From assembly GCF_016616235.1 (NCBI RefSeq), contig NZ_CP067100.1:3407001-3471000 (forward strand): a DNA stretch of 64,000 nt, read 5' to 3'. Both the position numbers and the translations under genes were made by a program. Each line of letters begins with the position of its first letter. The stretch's first letter is position 1. The notes under the pieces are model-generated. The model worked only from the letters and a program-made list of their open reading frames with translations, searched no databases and had not been told where the DNA came from. Shown one piece after another: positions 50,707 through 59,210 of this stretch. Origin of the DNA: Bradyrhizobium diazoefficiens (GTDB lineage Bacteria > Pseudomonadota > Alphaproteobacteria > Rhizobiales > Xanthobacteraceae).

Positions 50707-52239
50707 ATGAAACATATCCTGGACGCCCTCGAAGATCGTCGTGCCGGCGCAAAGCTCGGCGGCGGGGAGAAGCGCATCGAGGCGCAGCACGCCCGCGGCA
50801 AGCTGACCGCGCGCGAGCGCATCGAGCTGCTGCTCGACAAGGGATCGTTCGAGGAATTCGACATGTTCGTCGAGCACCGCTCGATCGAGTTCGGCATGGA
50901 GAAGACCAAGATCCCGGGCGACGGCGTCGTCAGCGGCTGGGGCACCGTCAACGGCCGCAAGACTTTTGTCTTCGCCAAGGACTTTACGGTGTTCGGCGGC
51001 TCGCTGTCCGAGACCCATGCGCTGAAGATTACAAAACTCCAGGACATGGCGATGAAGGCGCGGGCGCCGATCATCGGCCTTTATGACGCGGGCGGCGCCC
51101 GCATCCAGGAAGGCGTCGCTGCGCTGGCCGGCTATTCCTACGTGTTCCGCCGCAACGTGCTCGCTTCGGGCGTGATCCCGCAGATCTCCGTCATCATGGG
51201 TCCCTGCGCCGGCGGCGACGTCTATTCGCCCGCCATGACCGATTTCATCTTCATGGTGAAGAACACCAGCTACATGTTCGTCACCGGCCCAGACGTGGTG
51301 AAGACGGTGACCAACGAGGTGGTCACGGCGGAAGAGCTCGGCGGCGCCTCGGTGCACGCGACGCGCTCCTCGATCGCAGATGGCGCCTTCGAGAACGACG
51401 TCGAGACGCTGCTGCAGATGCGTCGGCTGATCGACTTCCTGCCCTCCAACAACACCGACGGCGTGCCGGAATGGCCGAGCTTCGACTCGATCGAACGGCT
51501 TGACATGTCACTCGACACGCTGATCCCCGACAATCCGAACAAGCCCTACGACATGAAGGAGCTGATCCTGAAGGTCGTGGACGAGGGCGACTTCTTCGAG
51601 ATCGCGGATGCGTTCGCGAAGAACATCGTCACCGGTTTCGGCCGCATCGCAGGGCGCACCGTCGGCTTCGTCGCCAACCAGCCGATGGTGCTCGCCGGCG
51701 TGCTCGATAGCGATGCCTCGCGGAAAGCGGCGCGCTTCGTCCGCTTCTGCGACGCCTTCAACATCCCGATCGTCACCTTCGTCGACGTGCCGGGCTTCTT
51801 GCCCGGAACCGCGCAGGAATATGGCGGCCTGATCAAGCACGGCGCAAAGCTGCTGTTCGCCTATTCGCAATGCACGGTGCCGCTGGTCACCATCATCACC
51901 CGCAAGGCCTATGGCGGCGCCTTCGACGTCATGGCCTCCAAGGAGATCGGCGCCGACATGAACTACGCCTGGCCGACCGCCCAGATCGCGGTGATGGGCG
52001 CCAAGGGCGCGGTCGAGATCATCTTCCGTAGCGACATCGGCGACCCCGACAAGATCGCCGCGCGCACCAAGGAATACGAAGACCGCTTCCTGTCACCCTT
52101 CATTGCCGCCGAGCGCGGCTACATCGACGACGTCATCATGCCGCATTCGACAAGGAAGCGGATCGCGCGGGCGCTGGCGATGCTGAAGGACAAGAAGACG
52201 GAAATGCCGGCGAAAAAGCACGACAATTTGCCATTGTGA
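50707..52239 (+). CDS. pccB: Acyl-CoA (propionyl-CoA) carboxylase beta subunit
   Basis: This 510-aa carboxyltransferase moves CO2 from carboxybiotin to an acyl-CoA. The two crotonase-like halves are complete. [20 protein letters not shown] and [17 protein letters not shown] form the first oxyanion region, and [20 protein letters not shown] with [13 protein letters not shown] the second. D at the key specificity position in the [12 protein letters not shown] region and the overall match favour propionyl-CoA. The alpha (biotin carboxylase) subunit is not in this window. Confidence 0.93.
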   Translation: MKHILDALEDRRAGAKLGGGEKRIEAQHARGKLTARERIELLLDKGSFEEFDMFVEHRSIEFGMEKTKIPGDGVVSGWGTVNGRKTFVFAKDFTVFGGSLSETHALKITKLQDMAMKARAPIIGLYDAGGARIQEGVAALAGYSYVFRRNVLASGVIPQISVIMGPCAGGDVYSPAMTDFIFMVKNTSYMFVTGPDVVKTVTNEVVTAEELGGASVHATRSSIADGAFENDVETLLQMRRLIDFLPSNNTDGVPEWPSFDSIERLDMSLDTLIPDNPNKPYDMKELILKVVDEGDFFEIADAFAKNIVTGFGRIAGRTVGFVANQPMVLAGVLDSDASRKAARFVRFCDAFNIPIVTFVDVPGFLPGTAQEYGGLIKHGAKLLFAYSQCTVPLVTIITRKAYGGAFDVMASKEIGADMNYAWPTAQIAVMGAKGAVEIIFRSDIGDPDKIAARTKEYEDRFLSPFIAAERGYIDDVIMPHSTRKRIARALAMLKDKKTEMPAKKHDNLPL

Positions 52240-52309
52240 GGGGACGCAGCCTGGATGGAGCGTAGCGAAATGCAGGTTTCCGTTTCAGTTCCCGCAGATC
52301 GCTTCACTT

Positions 52310-52329
52310 ATGGGGCCTCGTTGCCCCAT
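52310..52329 (+). terminator. Hairpin downstream of pccB
   Basis: ATGGGGC and GCCCCAT form a 7-bp stem with a 6-nt loop, 71 nt after the pccB stop, followed by CTAAAGGTTTCTTCTG. It is a weak terminator candidate before the next small gene. Confidence 0.4.
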
Positions 52330-52364
52330 CTAAAGGTTTCTTCTGATTTGCCATCGTCGATCCA

Positions 52365-52712
52365 ATGACCGAAGACGATCCGACCGACGAAATCTCCGAC
52401 ATTGAAGACCGGATCGAGCGGCTCGCCGAGATCGCCGAGCGGTGCCGGAAGTATATTCTGGCGTCCAAGATCGCCATTGGCAGCGGGACTGCGCTGCTGC
52501 TGATCACGATCCTCGGGCTATTCGGGCCGGGTCAGACGGCCGCGCTCGGATCGATCGCGCTAATGCTGGGCGGGATCGTGTCGCTGGGCTCGAACATCAG
52601 CACGCTGCGCCAGACGGGCGAGGCGATCAACGCTGCGGAGGCGCGGCGCGAGGCGCTGATTGGAACGATCGATCTGCGCCTGGTCGCCGATGCGCCATTC
52701 AAGCTGGTGTGA
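52365..52712 (+). CDS. Small membrane protein of unknown function
   Basis: This 115-aa protein has an acidic N-terminus (residues 1-20), two predicted membrane helices (about 32-53 and 58-78) joined by a short GPGQTAA turn, and a cytosolic tail with an amphipathic helix (LRQTGEAINAAEARREALIG). I do not recognise a family. Confidence 0.65.
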   Translation: MTEDDPTDEISDIEDRIERLAEIAERCRKYILASKIAIGSGTALLLITILGLFGPGQTAALGSIALMLGGIVSLGSNISTLRQTGEAINAAEARREALIGTIDLRLVADAPFKLV

Positions 52713-52721
52713 CGTGCGGTC

Positions 52722-52874
52722 TTACGCCGCGGCGCGCAGCGTCAGCACCAGCAACTCCGCGCGGCATTCGGCGGCGAACCTCTGAAGCCGCTCCACGGTT
52801 TCCTGGTCGAGGATGGTTTTTGCCAGGCGCTCGGCGCGGGCAACCTGCTCTTTGAGATCGTCGATGCGGGCCAT
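52722..52874 (-). CDS. Small 50-aa hypothetical protein
   Basis: A leftward frame starts at the ATG at 52874 and stops at 52722. The product begins MARIDDLKEQVARAERLAKT and continues ERLQRFAAECRAELLVLTL. It is amphipathic and helical, with heptad-like Leu/Ala spacing, and codon use is typical of the genome. Related 50-60-aa proteins are, as I recall, common in Bradyrhizobium. A GAGGTGACAC stretch precedes the start. Function is unknown. Confidence 0.65.
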   Translation of the reverse strand: MARIDDLKEQVARAERLAKTILDQETVERLQRFAAECRAELLVLTLRAAA

Positions 52875-53046
52875 GTGTCACCTCTGGCCGGAATAATTTG
52901 AAGCAAATTGCTTCGTTCCGGAGGCGGTGGGGACATGGATAACAGCGGGTTAATGGTCCGCTGGACGTCGCGCGCGCGACGTGGTCGCGGCAGGCCGATG
53001 GGTTTAGCCGCTCAACGGAGGCGCGGCTATCGCAACACAAAATGCA

Positions 53047-53868
53047 TCACCGCAGCGAGGACATCAGCAGCGACGCGCCCGCGGCCCCACATGCAATGCC
53101 GGCAGCGCGCGCGATCCATCGTCCGGCCGGCGTCAGCTTCTCCAGCAGGACGAGCAGCGCCAACAGCGCGATCCAGAGCACGTTCATCACGCCGCCTATG
53201 AACAGGAGTGCCATCAAGAGCCAGCAGCAGCCGACACAATAGCTCCCGTGCCGAAGCCCTAGCAGCAGGGAGCCTCTCGGCGTCTCGCGAAAGCCGCCGT
53301 GGCGCATCAGGAACAGGAATGGCGATTGGCATTGCACAAGGCAGACGTCCTTGAGCGGTGTCCATTGATAGATCCCGGCTGCGATCAGCACGATTGCGCC
53401 GACGAGGTTGCTGGCGAGCGTCATCCGGGACTCGAGAAGGGCTGCGCGGTCGATCACCCATTGCAGAAGGGTTGCGACAAGCGAAAAGCCGGTCCAGGCG
53501 AGGAAGTAACCGGCCGCAAACCAGCCGGTTGCCGCGAACGGCTTGGCTTGTGCCTTCGCCTGGCGGCCGACGCTGGCGTACATGAGGATCATGGGCGCGG
53601 CCGAGGGCGCCATCATTCCGACCATCATCACCGCCCACATCAGGAACACGTATGCGAACTCGATCGTTCGCCACGGCTCGCTGGCGGGCAACATGATTCC
53701 GATCCCGGCCGGAATCATGCGGAAGCCGGTCATGTCCATGCCGCCCATGTCCATGTCGTCGGCGAGCCAGAGCACATAGGCCCATGCCAGCGCGACGATG
53801 ATCAGAATCGCGCCGCCGGCGATCCAGCGGTCGCGGCGCAGCACGGTTTCGAGAGCGCTGTCGGTCAT
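53047..53868 (-). CDS. DUF2182 predicted metal-binding membrane protein
   Basis: This 273-aa inner membrane protein has about seven hydrophobic segments. A Met/Asp-rich periplasmic loop at residues 37-47 (DDMDMGGMDM) and the conserved HGSYCVGCCWLLM near 210-222 fit DUF2182, which is annotated as a predicted metal-binding family. The DUF1326 gene lies 51 bp upstream on the same strand; the two are usually paired. Confidence 0.88.
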   Translation of the reverse strand: MTDSALETVLRRDRWIAGGAILIIVALAWAYVLWLADDMDMGGMDMTGFRMIPAGIGIMLPASEPWRTIEFAYVFLMWAVMMVGMMAPSAAPMILMYASVGRQAKAQAKPFAATGWFAAGYFLAWTGFSLVATLLQWVIDRAALLESRMTLASNLVGAIVLIAAGIYQWTPLKDVCLVQCQSPFLFLMRHGGFRETPRGSLLLGLRHGSYCVGCCWLLMALLFIGGVMNVLWIALLALLVLLEKLTPAGRWIARAAGIACGAAGASLLMSSLR

Positions 53869-53919
53869 TTGCGATGCGTGTTGCCGGGCTTCTCGCAGAC
53901 CGTCATATCAGGAGCGGCA

Positions 53920-54564
53920 TCAAGCCCGGTTCGACCACTGGATCGGCGCATAGAGGCCGTTCCTTCCGGAATTGTCCCAGCGCATGCCATGATCGCTGTA
54001 GGTATTGCCGGCGGCGCCGACCGCCATCACCATCCTGTCGGGGCTGACGGGGTGGCCGATGTTGGTCCACATTTCGCCGCTCGGGTGCATGGTCGGCAAC
54101 GGCTTAACGGACATGTGCAGAATGCCCGGGATTTCCGCCGACCGCGTCTTGCCGTCGATCCGGAATGTGATCGGGACCTTCTTCACGCCCAGGTTCTTGC
54201 TGATCAGCGGTACAAACGCGGCCATGGGACCACCGGCCGCGCCGCTGAAGATCGCAGCCAGCGCCTCGGTCTGCCGATCGTCAGCGCTCTGATCGACATA
54301 GGTGGCCTGCGACCAGTCCCCGTCGGCCATGACTCCGGGGGCATGGAGAATAACCAGGACGTTCAGTCCATCGAGTGCGACGTCGCCGTAGCGGCCGGTC
54401 TCGATGTGGAAGATCAGCGGCACGTTGCAGAAGCCCTCGGTCGGTCGCGCGGTGAGCGGGGCACTCGCAGACACGAGGCACGGGCACACAATGCTGCAAC
54501 TGCAATTTTCGAAATAGTCACCGGAAAGATGCCACGAGACCTGAGATGAGACCTGGTCCACCAT
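53920..54564 (-). CDS. DUF1326 protein with CxC-CxC cluster
   Basis: This 214-aa soluble protein has a tight N-terminal cysteine cluster, C21, C23, C27 and C29 (ENCSCSIVCPC), which looks like a metal site. The remaining sequence fits DUF1326. It has no signal peptide. It is the first gene of a two-gene unit with the DUF2182 membrane protein, suggesting a metal-handling pair of unknown function. Confidence 0.88.
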   Translation of the reverse strand: MVDQVSSQVSWHLSGDYFENCSCSIVCPCLVSASAPLTARPTEGFCNVPLIFHIETGRYGDVALDGLNVLVILHAPGVMADGDWSQATYVDQSADDRQTEALAAIFSGAAGGPMAAFVPLISKNLGVKKVPITFRIDGKTRSAEIPGILHMSVKPLPTMHPSGEMWTNIGHPVSPDRMVMAVGAAGNTYSDHGMRWDNSGRNGLYAPIQWSNRA

Positions 54565-54706
54565 CGCTCCCTCCCGCTAGGCCGAACCCGACAAATCGCT
54601 TTCGAACGAGCTACCTGTGGTGGAAGACTACGCTGCGTGCGCGGGAATCGCAAGGCGAGGCGCCAATGACGTTGGTGTGAAGCGGCGAGGCGCGTAGAGG
54701 TGCGTA

Positions 54707-54733
54707 GGTGGGTTAGCGCCAGCGTAACCCACC
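54707..54733. repeat. GTGGGTTA inverted repeat
   Basis: GGTGGGTTA and TAACCCACC form a 9-bp stem with a 9-nt loop in the gap between the DUF1326 and GST genes. A partial second copy (GGTGGTTACGG, then CCCAACCCA) follows at 54762-54785. This looks like a dispersed intergenic repeat. Confidence 0.6.
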
Positions 54734-54815
54734 ACTTCTCCATTCGTTCGGGCAGACCCCAGGTGGTTACGGCTTCGCCCAACCCATCCCGAGAGCTACG
54801 AGGTGTTCCGTTCTA

Positions 54816-55463
54816 TCATCGCGTCTTATCCGCGGCGGCAAAATGCGCCATCTGGTCGGCGCGGGCCTTTGCGAACGCCGGGCGGCCCGTGGCGCGGGCG
54901 ACGTAGGCGCGGCAGGCGGGGCTGTCCGTCAGCCCCTCGAAGCGATCGACGACGCGCAGCACGTCCGCCATCAGGATGTCGGCGACGGAGAAGGATCCCG
55001 CCAGCCATTCGCGCTCTGCAAGCACGGTCTCCATGTGCTTGAGGCGAAGCTTGAGGAAATCGTCGACGAACTTCACGGCAGGCGAGCCATCGAAACTGCC
55101 GGTGAACTTGAACATCGTCCAGGGCAGGGCCGGCATCTCAACCGAGTTGAGTGCGGCGAACAGCCACTCCATGGCTTCGTTACGGCCGCGGGGATCGGTC
55201 GGCATCAGTTCGGGGTTGCGCTGACCCAGATGCAGCAGGATCGCGCCGCTCTCGAAGATCGAGAGATCGCCGTCGGTCAGCCACGGCACCTGTCCGAACG
55301 GCTGGTGCGCGAAATGCGTGGTGTCCCGCGGGTTGAACGGCACGCTGGCGACGCGATAGGGCAAGGCGGCTTCTTCCAGCGCCCAGCGCACCCGGAGGTC
55401 GCGCACGAAGCCGCGCGGGGGTTCGGGAACCCAGTCGAAGGTGAAGAGGGTGAGATCGGGCAT
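54816..55463 (-). CDS. Glutathione S-transferase family protein
   Basis: This 215-aa protein has an N-terminal thioredoxin-like domain (residues 1-82) with QVPWLTDGDLSIFESGAI, where E71-S72 contacts glutathione, and an all-helical C-terminal domain (about 90-205) with the N-capping segment FSVADILMADVLR. It probably conjugates or isomerises a small electrophile; the class cannot be fixed. Confidence 0.9.
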   Translation of the reverse strand: MPDLTLFTFDWVPEPPRGFVRDLRVRWALEEAALPYRVASVPFNPRDTTHFAHQPFGQVPWLTDGDLSIFESGAILLHLGQRNPELMPTDPRGRNEAMEWLFAALNSVEMPALPWTMFKFTGSFDGSPAVKFVDDFLKLRLKHMETVLAEREWLAGSFSVADILMADVLRVVDRFEGLTDSPACRAYVARATGRPAFAKARADQMAHFAAADKTR

Positions 55464-55590
55464 GCGATGTCTCCGTGTGCTGTTCGAACCATAGGACGGG
55501 CGGACGGCGCGCGTGCCGACAGCGCCGCCAAATTTTTGTCGCCGCCACCGTAACCGGCTAGTCTGATGCCAAACAACAGGAGGAAACCCG

Positions 55591-55905
55591 ATGCCCGCTG
55601 CCTACTTCGTCGTCCGCGCGATCGTCACTGACGCCGGCAAGCGCGCCGCCTTCGATCGCTGGTACGAGACCGAGCATGTGCCCGAGGCGGTGAAGGCGTT
55701 CGGCGTCAGCAAAGCCTGGCGGTTCTGGAGCCTGGACGATCCCTCGCTGCATCAGGCCATGTATCGATTCGATGACGAGGCGGGGTTGGCTGCGATGCTG
55801 AAGGGCGATGCGCTGACAAAGCTCGTCGCCGATTTCGACCGCGACTGGCCCGATGTGAAGCGCACACGCGAGACGCTGGTGCTGGCGCAGGAGTTTGTGG
55901 AGTAA
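55591..55905 (+). CDS. Small dimeric alpha/beta-barrel protein
   Basis: This 104-aa protein resembles EthD/antibiotic-monooxygenase-like barrels: FDRWYETEHVPEAVKAFGV is the typical helix with a conserved WYxxEHVP. AGGAGG precedes the ATG. No catalytic residues can be assigned. Confidence 0.7.
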   Translation: MPAAYFVVRAIVTDAGKRAAFDRWYETEHVPEAVKAFGVSKAWRFWSLDDPSLHQAMYRFDDEAGLAAMLKGDALTKLVADFDRDWPDVKRTRETLVLAQEFVE

Positions 55906-56028
55906 CGGGCTACGGACTACTGGACATCGTCGCCTCGATCGAATCTGACTGCGCGATTCAGCTCCGGTTCATGTCGCGACCGCGACACTTCTTCTGCATC
56001 ACTTGCGCGATAGATCAGAGGACATGTC

Positions 56029-56310
56029 ATGGAGCGCCGGAACTTTTTGAGACTTGCATTGGGTGTGACGGCAGGCGCCGCCGCCTTCGCAGCGACCGCG
56101 CAGGCCGCGCCATTGTCACCGCAGCCGGTCGGGCCGGCCCGCACGCCGGATGGCAATCCCGACGCGCATCCCGCCGTCACGACCAGCGAGGAAGCCGCGC
56201 AGCTCAAGCCCGAGCAGGTGCGCTGGCATCACCACCGCCGTCATTGGGGCTGGCGCCGGCGCCACTGGGGCTGGCATCGCCGGCGCTGGCATCGTCGTCA
56301 CTACTGGTAA
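56029..56310 (+). CDS. Tat-signal protein with Trp/His/Arg-rich C-terminus
   Basis: This 93-aa protein begins with a twin-arginine-like signal (ERRNFLRLALGVTAGAAAF) and a probable cleavage after AQA. The last 28 residues consist only of Trp (7), His (8), Arg (10), Gly (2) and Tyr (1), in a repeating HWGWRRR pattern. No known domain is seen. The tail could bind metal, heme or polyanions; this is inference. A hairpin at 56332-56359 follows. Confidence 0.75.
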   Translation: MERRNFLRLALGVTAGAAAFAATAQAAPLSPQPVGPARTPDGNPDAHPAVTTSEEAAQLKPEQVRWHHHRRHWGWRRRHWGWHRRRWHRRHYW

Positions 56311-56331
56311 GCTCGGCGAAGGACCAAGCCG

Positions 56332-56359
56332 AACGGGGACCGCGATTGTGGTCTCCGTT
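56332..56359 (+). terminator. Hairpin after the Trp/His/Arg-rich gene
   Basis: A 10-bp stem with one G-U pair (AACGGGGACC with GGTCTCCGTT) and an 8-nt loop lies 21 nt after the stop codon. Only a short T-rich stretch follows. Confidence 0.5.
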
Positions 56360-56379
56360 TGATTTGAGGCCGCGCTCAA

Positions 56380-56428
56380 AAAGAAAACCCAAAAGAAATG
56401 GCCGCGCAGGCTTTTGCCGCGCGGCCAT
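56380..56428 (-). terminator. Intrinsic terminator of the leftward small secreted protein gene
   Basis: ATGGCCGCGC and its complement (56398-56407 with 56419-56428) form a perfect 10-bp stem. Read leftward it is followed by T-rich sequence (TTCTTTTGGGTTTTC). It lies 20 nt beyond the stop of the gene at 56449. Confidence 0.75.
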
Positions 56429-56448
56429 TCGCAACGCGAAAGGCGAGA

Positions 56449-56691
56449 TCAGAACGGACGGCAGCGGCCGGCGTACCAGCGGAAGCCATAGGGGCACACG
56501 CGCGGACGGACCACGACGACCGGGGCGGGCGCCGGCGCCACGACGACCACGGGCGGACGACCGGCCATCGGACGGCAGCCGCCGTAGGGGCCGCGGTACC
56601 AGCCGGGGCCGCAGCCGCCGGCGGCGCTGGCCGCCTCGCCGAAACCGACGACCGCACTGGCGAGCATGACGGCGGCAAACAGATACTTCAT
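56449..56691 (-). CDS. Small secreted GCG/CRP-type protein
   Basis: This 80-aa protein has a signal peptide (residues 1-23) and a mature part with GCGPGWYRGPYGGCRP, a Val/Pro-Ala stretch and CPYGFRWYAGRCRP. Four cysteines (27, 39, 66, 77) could form two disulphides. The pattern matches what is called the GCG_CRPN-type group in Rhizobiales; function is unknown to me. I start at the ATG at 56691, which gives the signal peptide. Confidence 0.75.
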   Translation of the reverse strand: MKYLFAAVMLASAVVGFGEAASAAGGCGPGWYRGPYGGCRPMAGRPPVVVVAPAPAPVVVVRPRVCPYGFRWYAGRCRPF

Positions 56692-56904
56692 CAGGGTCTT
56701 CCTTCTCGTCCTTGGGGCTAGGATATTGGGGCAGGATTTCTGGGACAGCGCGCTTGCGGCGCATAATGAATCAAAAGATGCAATTCGACACGTTAAATCT
56801 GGGGTAGAAACGTATCGACACGTCGCGATCCAAATCTGCCGATGATGACCTGAATGCGGCATGAACACTGCCCGCATCCTGCTTGAAGCGACACGCCAGC
56901 GTCG

Positions 56905-57912
56905 CTAACGCCGCAGAAAATCCAGCACCAGCTCGCGGTACTTGTTCGGCGCCTCTAGGAAGACGAGGTGGCCCGTATCAGAGATGACCTCGGCCCGCGC
57001 ATTCGGCATCTTCGCGGCGAGCGCTTTTGCCAGCTCCGCGTTCTGCCCCATCTTCGGCCGCAGCGCCTCCGGCGCGAGTGGCCGGCCCGGCGCATTGTGG
57101 TCGTCGGCGCCCATGACGAACAGCGTCGGCGCGGTGACGAGCGGGATCTCGTGCGCCACCGGCTCGCGATAGATCATCTGGCCGGAAGAGACGAAGGCGC
57201 GCAGCCAGCGCGGATACTCTGGGCCGCCCTTGATGTTGAAGCGGGCGTCGATAAACGGCGTGATCGCCTCAGGCGGCAGCTTGATCGCGTAATTGGTCTG
57301 GAGCTGCTTGCGGTAGCCTTCGGCGGTGAGCTTGTCCTCGGTCTCGATGATCCTCTCGGTGGGCGTCGGCGGCACGTAGAGGCGGTAATCCTCCAGCCCA
57401 ATTGGGGCCGTCAGAACAAGGTGCGCGACGCGGTCCGGATAGGCGCGGGCGACACGCACGCCCAGCATGCCGCCGAGCGAATGGGCCACGATGTCGGCAT
57501 TGTCGATCTTGAGGTGATCGAGCAGCGCGATGGTGTTGCGCGCGAGGGTGTCGAAATGCAGTTCGCCGACCGGCTTGGAGGATTTGCCGAAGCCGATCTG
57601 GTCCGGCACCACGACACGATAGCCGGCCTCGCTCAACACCTTGATGACAGGCGCCCAATAGCTCGACGGAAAATTGCGCCCGTGCAGCAGCACCACGGTG
57701 CGGCCGTTTGGCTGCTGGGGCGTGACGTCCATATAGGCCATGCTGAGCTGCTCGCCGTCGTTGACCACGGGCAAGAGGTGCACGGGATAGGGATAGGCAA
57801 AGCCTTCGAGCGCGATGCCGTAGGGCTCGCGCGGGGCGTCATCGGCGGCGCGAGACGCAGGCGGGATAGCGAGGAGGGCGGCGGCGAGTGCGGCCGGGAG
57901 GATGCGGATCAT
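56905..57912 (-). CDS. Secreted alpha/beta hydrolase
   Basis: This 335-aa protein has a signal peptide (residues 1-22) and an alpha/beta hydrolase fold. The nucleophile is S145 (AHSLGG), the oxyanion region is LHGRN at 76-80, the acid is D270 or D271 (MGADDHN) and the histidine is H315 (DTGHLVF). The start at 57912 follows GGAGACCTCC. The enzyme is probably periplasmic; the substrate is unknown. Confidence 0.88.
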   Translation of the reverse strand: MIRILPAALAAALLAIPPASRAADDAPREPYGIALEGFAYPYPVHLLPVVNDGEQLSMAYMDVTPQQPNGRTVVLLHGRNFPSSYWAPVIKVLSEAGYRVVVPDQIGFGKSSKPVGELHFDTLARNTIALLDHLKIDNADIVAHSLGGMLGVRVARAYPDRVAHLVLTAPIGLEDYRLYVPPTPTERIIETEDKLTAEGYRKQLQTNYAIKLPPEAITPFIDARFNIKGGPEYPRWLRAFVSSGQMIYREPVAHEIPLVTAPTLFVMGADDHNAPGRPLAPEALRPKMGQNAELAKALAAKMPNARAEVISDTGHLVFLEAPNKYRELVLDFLRR

Positions 57913-57920
57913 GGAGGTCT

Positions 57921-58006
57921 CCGTCATGCCCGACTTGTCCCGGGCATCCACGTGCCAGCCGCAATAAAGACGTGGATGGCCGGGTCAAGCCCGGCCATGA
58001 TGACGG
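57921..58006. repeat. Dispersed palindromic repeat
   Basis: Outer arms CCGTCAT and ATGACGG enclose CATCCACGT/ACGTGGATG and GGCCGGGTCAAGCCCGGCC hairpins. It fills the gap between the hydrolase and the ArsR gene and resembles the elements at 45401-45538 and 60479-60592. Confidence 0.65.
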
Positions 58007-58031
58007 TGAGAGTTCACACGCAAACGTGTTG

Positions 58032-58730
58032 TCAGTCCGTCCCGTTGCCGAACAGCGCCGCGAACTGCTTCTCGCCGGTACGGGTGAAATTCACCACGCG
58101 GCTGCCGGGCGTGGGATCGCGCGCGGCCCATTTCAGCTCGGCGAAACGCCGCATCATCGCAGCGCCCAGCGTGCCGGCGAGATGGTGGCGGCGCTCGCTC
58201 CAGTCGAGGCAGGCCTTGCACACCGGCCGGCGCGGATGGGTGAGCATGTCGGGCGAGATTTGCAAATGTTTCGCCAGGAACCGCTCGCCCTCTGTCGTCA
58301 GTTCGATCTCCTGCTTCCGCTGCCTGACCAACTGCCGGTCGCGCAAGGAATCGAGCATCTGCACGCCGAGATCGCCGGCGAGGTGGTCGTAGCAGATCCG
58401 TGCGCGCCGCAGCGCCGGATCCTTCGGCCCGGTGCGCACGCGCATGTGGCCGGTGCGTGCGGCGAGCCCCGCGAGCCCTTCGAGCACCCCCGCGACGTCG
58501 TCGTCGGTGAGGCGGTAGTAGCGGTGGCGGCCCTGCTTCTCCGGCTCGACAAGGCCGCCGGCCTCGAGCTTGGCAAGATGCGAGCTCGCGGTCTGCGGCG
58601 TGATGCTGGCCTCCTGCGCCAGCTCGCTCGCGGTCAGCGCCCGGCCGTTCATCAGCGCCGTAAGCATGTTGGCGCGGGCGGGGTCGCCGACCAGCGAAGC
58701 GACCATGGCGATGTCGGGTCCTGATTTCAT
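58032..58730 (-). CDS. ArsR-family transcriptional regulator
   Basis: This 232-aa protein has an N-terminal ArsR winged helix (residues 1-90; ALTASELAQEASITPQTASS is the recognition region) and an extended C-terminal domain. The classic metal-binding CVC of ArsR is missing; a C-K-A-C pair occurs late (VCKACLDW). I use the ATG at 58730. An inverted repeat overlapping this start may be its own operator. It is divergent from a NIPSNAP gene. Confidence 0.9.
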   Translation of the reverse strand: MKSGPDIAMVASLVGDPARANMLTALMNGRALTASELAQEASITPQTASSHLAKLEAGGLVEPEKQGRHRYYRLTDDDVAGVLEGLAGLAARTGHMRVRTGPKDPALRRARICYDHLAGDLGVQMLDSLRDRQLVRQRKQEIELTTEGERFLAKHLQISPDMLTHPRRPVCKACLDWSERRHHLAGTLGAAMMRRFAELKWAARDPTPGSRVVNFTRTGEKQFAALFGNGTD

Positions 58731-58752
58731 GCTTCGATGGTAGCCGAAGCAT
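58729..58752. promoter_or_regulatory. Inverted repeat at the arsR-type start, possible operator
   Basis: ATGCTTCG at 58729-58736 and CGAAGCAT at 58745-58752 are perfect 8-bp arms with an 8-bp spacer. They overlap the regulator start codon in the divergent intergenic region, a usual place for ArsR-type autoregulation. Confidence 0.4.
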
Positions 58753-58789
58753 CGCGGTCGAGCAAGGGCGTAGAGTGTTGCTGCAAACA

Positions 58790-58822
58790 CGTCATTGCGA
58801 GCGAAGCGAAGCAATCCAGATG
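58790..58822. repeat. Short dispersed repeat
   Basis: The segment CGTCATTGCGAGCGAAGCG followed by AAGCAATCCAG is a sequence I recall as recurring between genes in this group. It contains ATTGC/GCAAT arms. No function is assigned. Confidence 0.45.
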
Positions 58823-58878
58823 CTTCAGCGGCGACGGTGCTGCTCGCGTTTGTCGCAATGCAAATCTTAGGAGCCATC

Positions 58879-59187
58879 ATGTCCGTCACCGTCTTCATCC
58901 GCTACCAGCTCGATCCCTTTAAGCGCGCGCAGTTCGAGGAGTACGCGAAGCGCTGGCTCACCATCATTCCAAAATGCGGCGGCGACCTCATCGGCTATTT
59001 CATGCCGCATGAGGGCACCAACAACATCGCGTTCGCGCTGATCAACTTTGAAAGCCTCGCCGCCTACGAGACCTATCGCGCGCGGCTGCGGCAGGATGCG
59101 GACGGCATGGCGAATTTCCATTTTGCCGAGGACAACAAATTCATCATGGCGGAAGAGCGCACGTTCCTGCGCAAGGTGGTATTGTAG
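58879..59187 (+). CDS. NIPSNAP family protein
   Basis: This 102-aa protein matches [46 protein letters not shown] and a [18 protein letters not shown] ending. The fold is a dimeric ferredoxin-like barrel. I use the ATG at 58879 with AGGAG upstream. It is divergent from the ArsR regulator, which may control it, and is followed by an ABM gene after 23 nt. Confidence 0.88.
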   Translation: MSVTVFIRYQLDPFKRAQFEEYAKRWLTIIPKCGGDLIGYFMPHEGTNNIAFALINFESLAAYETYRARLRQDADGMANFHFAEDNKFIMAEERTFLRKVVL

Positions 59188-59210
59188 GCCTCCCGCCACA
59201 GGAGATGCCT

